Part shown: piece after piece, positions 56,002 to 64,000 of the stretch
Layout: each line of letters begins with the position of its first letter
How positions within the stretch are numbered: the first letter of the stretch is position 1
DNA from: Panulirus ornatus
Lineage: Eukaryota > Arthropoda > Malacostraca > Decapoda > Palinuridae
Assembly: GCF_036320965.1 (NCBI RefSeq)
Contig: NC_092241.1
Location: 20,882,319-20,946,318 of the forward strand
Length of the DNA: 64,000 nucleotides
Reading direction: 5' to 3'
Notes under the pieces: model-generated
Databases searched by the model: none
What the model saw: the letters and a program-made list of their open reading frames with translations, nothing else
What the model was told of the DNA's origin: nothing
Position numbers and translations under genes: made by a program

Positions 56002-56244
56002 CTTCTTTTCTTTCATACTATTCGCCATTTCCCGCGTTAGCAAGGTAGCGTTAAGAACAGAGGACTGGGCCTCTGAGGGAATATCCTCACTTGGCCTCGT
56101 TCTCCGTTCCCTCGTTTGGAAAATTAAAAATAAAAGCGAGAGGGGAGGATTTCCAGCCCCCGCTCCCTCCCATTTTAGTCGCCTTCTACGACACGCAGGG
56201 AATACAAGGGAAGTATTCTTTCTCCCCTATCCCCAGGGATAAAG
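56000..56244 (-). mobile_element. N5: complete non-autonomous element
   Basis: Full minus-strand copy from CCCTGGGGATAGGGG (right) to the TATGAAAG-type tail (left). Its 5' end does not abut (AT)n: it is fused at 56244 to the internal part of an RTE 5' UTR (R23). Confidence 0.85.
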
Positions 56245-59200
56245 AGACACAGAAGAAGGAGTCACGCGGGGAGTGCTCATCCTCCTCGAAGGCTCAAATT
56301 GGGTTGTCTAAATGTGTGTGGATGTAAACAAGATGTGAAAAAAGGAGAGATAGGAAGTAAGTTTGAGGAAAGGAACCTCGGTGTTTTGGCTCTGATTGAA
56401 ACGAAGCTCAAGGGTATAGGGGAAGAATGCTTTTGGAATGTCTTGGGAGTAAAGTCAGGGGTTAGTGAGAGGACAAGATCAAGGAAAGGAGTAGCACTAC
56501 TCCTGAAACAGGAGTTGTGGGAGTATGTGATATAATGTAAGAAAGTAAATTCTAGATTCATATGGTTAAAACTGAAACTTGATGGAGGGAGATGGGTGAT
56601 TATTGGTGCATATGCACCTAGGCATGAGAAGAACGATCATGAGCGGCAAGTGTTTTGGGAGTAGCTGAATGAGTGTGTTAGTGGTTTTGTTGCACGCAAC
56701 CGGGTTATAGTGATGGGTGATTTGAATGTAAAGGTGAGTAATGCGGCAGTTGAGGGAATAATTGGTATACATGGGGTGTTCAGTGATGTAAATGGTAATG
56801 GTGAAGAGCTTGTAGATTTATGTGATGAAAAAGGACTGGTGATTGGGAATACCTTGTTTAAAAAGCGAGATATACATAAGTATACGTATGCAAGTAGGAG
56901 AGATGGCCAAAGTGAATTATTGGATTACTTGTTAATTGAAAGGCGCGCGAAAGAGAGACTTTTGGATGTAAATGTGCTGAGAGGTGCAACTGGAGGGATG
57001 TCTGATCATTATCTTGTGGAGGCTAAGGTGAAGATTTGTATGGGTTTTCAGAAAAGAAGAGTGAATGTTGGGGTGAAGAGGGTGGTGAGAGTAAGTGAGC
57101 TTGGGAAGGAGACTTGTGTGAAGAAGTACCAGGAGAGACTGAGTACAGAATGGAAAAAGGTGAGAACAATGGAAGTAAGGGGAGTGGGGGAGGAATGGGA
57201 TGTATTTAGGGAATCATTGATGGATTGCGCAAAAGATGCTTGTAGCATGAGAAGAGTGGGAGGTGGGTTGATTAGAAAGAGTAGTGAGTGTAACGTGAGT
57301 TGAAGAAGTAAGATTATTAGTGAAAGAGAAAAGAGAGGCATTTGGACGATTTTTGCAGGGAAAAAATGCAATTGATTGGGAGATGTATAAAAGAAAGAGA
57401 CAGGAGGTCAAGAGAAAGATGCAAGAGGTGAAAAAGAAGGCAAATGAGAGTTGGGGTGAGAGAGTATCATTAAATTTTAGGGAGAATAAAAAGATGTTCT
57501 AGAAGGAGGTAAATAAAGTGCGTAAGACAAGGGAGCAAATGGGAACTTCAGTGAAGGGCGCTAATGGGGAGGTGATAACAAGTAGTGGTGATGTGAGAAG
57601 GAGATAGAGTGAGTATTTTGAAGGTTTGTTAAATGTGTTTGATGATAGAGTGGCAGATATAGGGTGTCTTTGTCGAGGTGGTGTGCAAAGTGAGAGGGTT
57701 GGGGAAAATGATTTGATAAAAAGAGAAGAGGTAGTAAAAGCTTTGCGGAAGATGAAAGCCGGCAAGGCAGCAGGTTTGGATGGTATTGCAGTGGAATTTA
57801 TTAAAAAAGGGGGTGACTGTATTGTTGACTGGTTGATAAGGGTATTTAATGTATGTATGACTCATGGTGAGGTGCCTGAGGATTGGCGGAATGCGTGCAT
57901 AGTGCCATTGTACAAAGGCAAAGGGGATAAGAGTGAGTTCTCAAATTACAGAGGTATAAGTTTGTTGAGTATTCCTGGTAAATTATATGGGAGAGTATTG
58001 ATTGAGAGGGTGAAGGCATGTACAGAGCATCAGATTGGGGAAGAGCAGTGTGGTTTCAGAAGTGGTAGAGGATGTGTGGATCAGGTGTTTGCTTTGAAGA
58101 ATGTATGTGAGAAATACTTAGAAAAGCAAATGGATTTGTATGTAGCATTTATGGATTTGGAGAAGGCATATGATTGAGATGATAGAGATGCTCTGTGGAA
58201 GGTATTAAGAATATATGGTGTGGGAGGCAAGTTGTTAGGATCAGTGAAAAGTTTTTATCGAGGATGTAAGGCATGTGTATGTGTAGGAAGAGAGGAAAGT
58301 GATTGGTTCTCAGTGAATGTAGGTTTGCGGCAGGGGTGTGTGATGTCTCCATGGTTGTTTAATTTGTTTATGGATGGGGTTGTTAGGGAGATGAATGCAA
58401 GGATTTTGGAAAGAGGGGCAAGTATGAAGTCTGTTGGGGATGAGAGAGCTTGGGAAGTGAGTCAGTTGTTGTTCGCTGATGGTACAGCGTTGCTGGCTGA
58501 TTCATGTGAGAAACTGCAGAAGCTGGTGACTGAGTTTGGTAAAGTGTGTGAAAGAAGAAAGTTAAGAGTAAATGTGAATAAGAGCAAGGTTATTAGGTAC
58601 AGTAGGGTTGAGGGTCAAGTCAATTGGGAGGTAAGTTTGAATAGAGATAAACTGGAGGAAGTAAAGTGTTTTAGATATCTGGGAGTGGATTTGGCAGCCG
58701 ATGGAACCATGGAAGCGGAAGTGAATTATAGGGTGGGTGAGGGGGCGAAAATCCTGGGAGCCTTGAAGAATGTGTGGAAGTCGAGAACATTATCTCGGAA
58801 AGCAGAAATGGGTGTGTTTGAAGGAATAATGGTTCCAACAATGTTGTATGGTTGCGAGGCGTGAGCTATGGAAAGAGTTGTGCGCAGGAGGGTGGATGTG
58901 CTGGAAATGAGATGTTTGAGGACAATATGTGGTGTGAGGTGGTTTGATCGAGTAAGTAATGTAAGGGTAAGAGAGATGTATGGAAATAAAAAGAGCGTCG
59001 TTGAGAGATCAGAAGAGGGTGTTTGGAAATGGTTTGGGCACATGGAGAGAATGAGTGAGGAAAGATTGACCAAGAGGATATATGTGTTGGAGGTGGAGGG
59101 AACGAGGAGAAGTGGGAGACCAAATTGGAGGTGGAAAGATGGAGTGAAAAAGATTTTGTGTGATCGGGGCCTGAACATTCAGGAGGGTGAAAGGAGGGCA

Positions 59201-59416
59201 AGGAATAGAGTGAATTGGAGCGATGTGGTATACAGGGGTTTGACGTGCTGTCAGTGGATTGAATCAGGGCATATGAAGCGTCTGGGGTAAACCATGGAAA
59301 GCTGTGTAGGTATGTATATTTGCGTGTGTGGACGTGTATGCATATACATTTGTATTGGGGTGGGTTGGGCCATTTCTTTCGTCTGTTTCCTTTTTGCGAC
59401 AAAGCAAAAAAAAAAA
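56245..59416 (+). mobile_element. R23: near-full-length RTE copy with a mutated RT active site
   Basis: Starts inside the 5' UTR (ACAGAAGAAGGAGTCACGCG) and ends with a short 3' UTR and poly(A). Pieces: EN 56299-56535 and 56710-57303, linker 57320-57502, RT 57626-58177 and 58220-58864, C-terminal domain 58868-59290. The motif C block reads FADG instead of FADD (about 58476-58487), removing a catalytic aspartate. About 25 bp containing the 3' stem-loop are deleted near 59393. Stops at 56533, 57500, 57604, 58175 and 58862 also disable it. Confidence 0.9.
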
Positions 59417-61850
<2,434 letters not shown>

Positions 61851-61853
61851 AAA

Positions 61854-61917
61854 TATGTATATGAATAAGGACAGACAGTATGAATTATGTACATGTGTAT
61901 ATATGTATATGTCTGTA

Positions 61918-61918
<1 letters not shown>
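61854..61918 (+). mobile_element. R26: short piece of the long-type 3' UTR
   Basis: The AGACAGTATGAATTATGTAC block and the following GTATATGTCTG block match the inner long 3' UTR, as in R9. It is only about 65 bp, between the tail of R25 and an AT tract. Confidence 0.65.

Positions 61919-61967
<49 letters not shown>
61919..61967. repeat. (AT)n microsatellite
   Basis: Short AT tract before the poly(T) of R27. Confidence 0.96.
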
Positions 61968-61977
<10 letters not shown>

Positions 61978-64000
61978 TTTTATTTATTATACTTTGTCGC
62001 TGTCTCCCGCGTTTGCGAGGTAGCGCAAGGAAACAGACGAAAGAAATGGCCCAACCCCCCCCATACACATGTATATACATACGTCCACACACGCAAATAT
62101 ACATACCTACACAGCTTTCCATGGCTTACCCTAGACGCTTCACATGCCTTGATTCAATCCACTGACAGAACGTCAACCCCGGTATACCACATCGCTCCAA
62201 TTCACTCTATTCCTTGCCCTCCTTTCACCCTCCTGCATGTTCAGGCCCCGATCACACAAAATCTTTTTCACTCCATCTTTTCACCTCCAATTTGGTCTCC
62301 CTCTTCTCCTTGTTCCCTCCACCTCCGACACATATATCCTCTTGGTCAATCTTTCCTCACTCATCCTCTCCATGTGCCCAAACCACTTCAAAACACCCTC
62401 TTCTGCTCTCTCAACCACGGTCTTTTTATTTCCACACATCTCTCTTACCCTTACGTTACTCACTCGATCAAACCACCTCACACCACACATTGTCCTCAAA
62501 CATCTCATTTCCAGCACATCCATCCTCCTGCGCACAACTCTATCCATAGCCCACGCCTCGCAACCATACAACATTGTTGGAACCACTATTCCTTCATACA
62601 TACCCATTTTTGCTTTCCGAGATAATGTTCTCGACTTCCACACATTCTTCAAGGCCCCCAGAATTTTCGCCCCCTCCCCCACCCTATGATCCACTTCCGC
62701 TTCCATGGTTCCATCCGCTGCCAGATCCACTCCCAGATATCTAAAACACTTTACTTCATCCAGTTTTTCTCCATTCAAACTTACCTCCCAATTGACTTGA
62801 CCCTCAACCCTACTGTACCTAATAACCTTGCTCTTATTCGCATTTACTCTTAACTTTCTTCTTTCACACACTTTACCAAACTCAGTCATCAGCTTCTGCA
62901 GTTTCTCACATGAATCAGCCAACAGCGCTGTATCATCAGCGAACAACAACTGACTCGCTTCCCAAGCTCTCTCATCCCCAACAGACTTCATACTTGCCCC
63001 TCTTTCCAAAACTCTTGCATTCACCTCCCTAACAACCCCATCCATAAACAAATTAAACAATCATGGAGACATCACACACCCCTGCCGCAAACCTATATTC
63101 ACTGAGAACCAATCACTTTCCTCTTTTCCTACACGTACACATGCCTTACATCCTCGATAAAAACTTTTCACTGCTTCTAACAACTTGCCTCCCACACCAT
63201 ATATTCTTAATACCTTCCACAGAGCATCTCTATCAATTCTATCATATGCCTTCTCCAGATCCATAAATGCTACATACAAATCCATTTGCTTTTCTAAGTA
63301 TTTCTCGCATACATTCTTCAAAGCAAACACCTGATCCACACATCATCTACCACTTCTGAAACCACACTGCTCTTCCCCAATCTGATGCTCTGTACATGCC
63401 TTCACCCTCTCAGTCAATACCCTCCTATATAATTTACCAGGAATACTCAACAAACTTATACCTCTGTAATTTGAGCACTCACTCTTATCCCCTTTGCCTT
63501 TGTACAATGGCACTATGCAAGCATTCCGCCAATCCTCAGGCACCTCACCATGAGTCATACATACATTAAATAACCTTACCAACCAGTCAACAATACAGTC
63601 ACCCCCTTTTTTAATAAATTCCACTGCAATACCATCCAAACCTGCTGCCTTGCCGGCTTTCGTCTTCCGCAAAGCTTTTACTACCTCTTCTCTGTTTACC
63701 AAATCATTTTCCCTAACCCTCTCACTTTGCACACCACCTCGACCAAAACACCCTATATCTGCCACTCTATCATCAAACACATTCAACAAACCTTCAAAAT
63801 ACTCACTCCATCTCCTTCTCACATCACCACTACTTGTTATCACCTCCCCATTTGCGCTCTTCACTGAAGTTCCCATTTGCTCCCTTGTCTTACGCACTTT
63901 ATTTACCTCCTTCCAGAACATCTTTTTATTCTCCCTAAAATTTAATGATACTCTCTCACCCCAACTCTCATTTGCCCTTTTGCACATTTCTCTTGACCTC
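61968..64000 (-). mobile_element. R27: RTE copy, linker to short 3' UTR, runs off the window
   Basis: Tail at left (TTTTTTTATTTTATTTATTATACTTTG region), short 3' UTR to about 62185. Frames: 62281-63060 (motif C FADD and C-terminal domain, cut by a TGA at 62281-62283, Trp elsewhere), 63061-63339 (motif [11 protein letters not shown], motif B) and 63343-63987 (linker and RT start, KAAGLDGI). The stops at 63058 and 63340 are single-base changes. The 5' part lies beyond the right edge. Confidence 0.92.

Overview
This window is repeat-dense animal DNA with no host protein-coding gene that I can recognise. About two thirds of it consists of at least 27 copies or fragments (here R1-R27) of one family of non-LTR retrotransposon. 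I assign the family to the RTE clade: one long ORF with an AP endonuclease (EN), then reverse transcriptase (RT), then a C-terminal domain with a cysteine-containing block, and no RNase H. Long (AT)n, (TC)n and (GA)n microsatellites, many minisatellites and this repeat content suggest an invertebrate, most likely a decapod crustacean. That taxonomic call is inference from general impression, not from a marker gene.

Layout. 1-12.77 kb: a mostly head-to-tail run of R1-R7, including a complete copy R6 (6365-9686). 12.77-23.47 kb: an island without RTE copies, holding at least six minisatellite arrays and otherwise featureless sequence. 23.47-37.3 kb: R8-R14 in both orientations, a 276-bp tandem repeat that contains a tRNA-like unit (25331-25950), and a 100-base assembly gap (35693-35792). 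37.4-41.0 kb: one decayed retrotransposon of a different group, with RNase H (I-group-like). 41.3-64 kb: R15-R27, including the full-length minus-strand copy R18 (43846-47416) and the most intact minus-strand RT frame (50334-52193).

A short non-autonomous element (N1-N5, about 240 bp) occurs five times. Its 5' part resembles the RTE 5' UTR and its 3' end resembles the RTE 3' tail, including a 28-nt stem-loop, so it probably uses the RTE machinery. Complete 5' ends of both RTE and N elements usually start directly against an (AT)n tract, and 3' tails usually run from a poly(A) into (AT)n. About 21 AT tracts separate the copies. This suggests insertion into AT microsatellites, or copying of AT tails, with assembly misjoins inside AT tracts as the main alternative. 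Most copies carry nonsense mutations or frameshifts. R2 has the longest uninterrupted frame (691 aa, RT and C-terminal domain, no EN), and R18 has an intact EN frame (427 aa).
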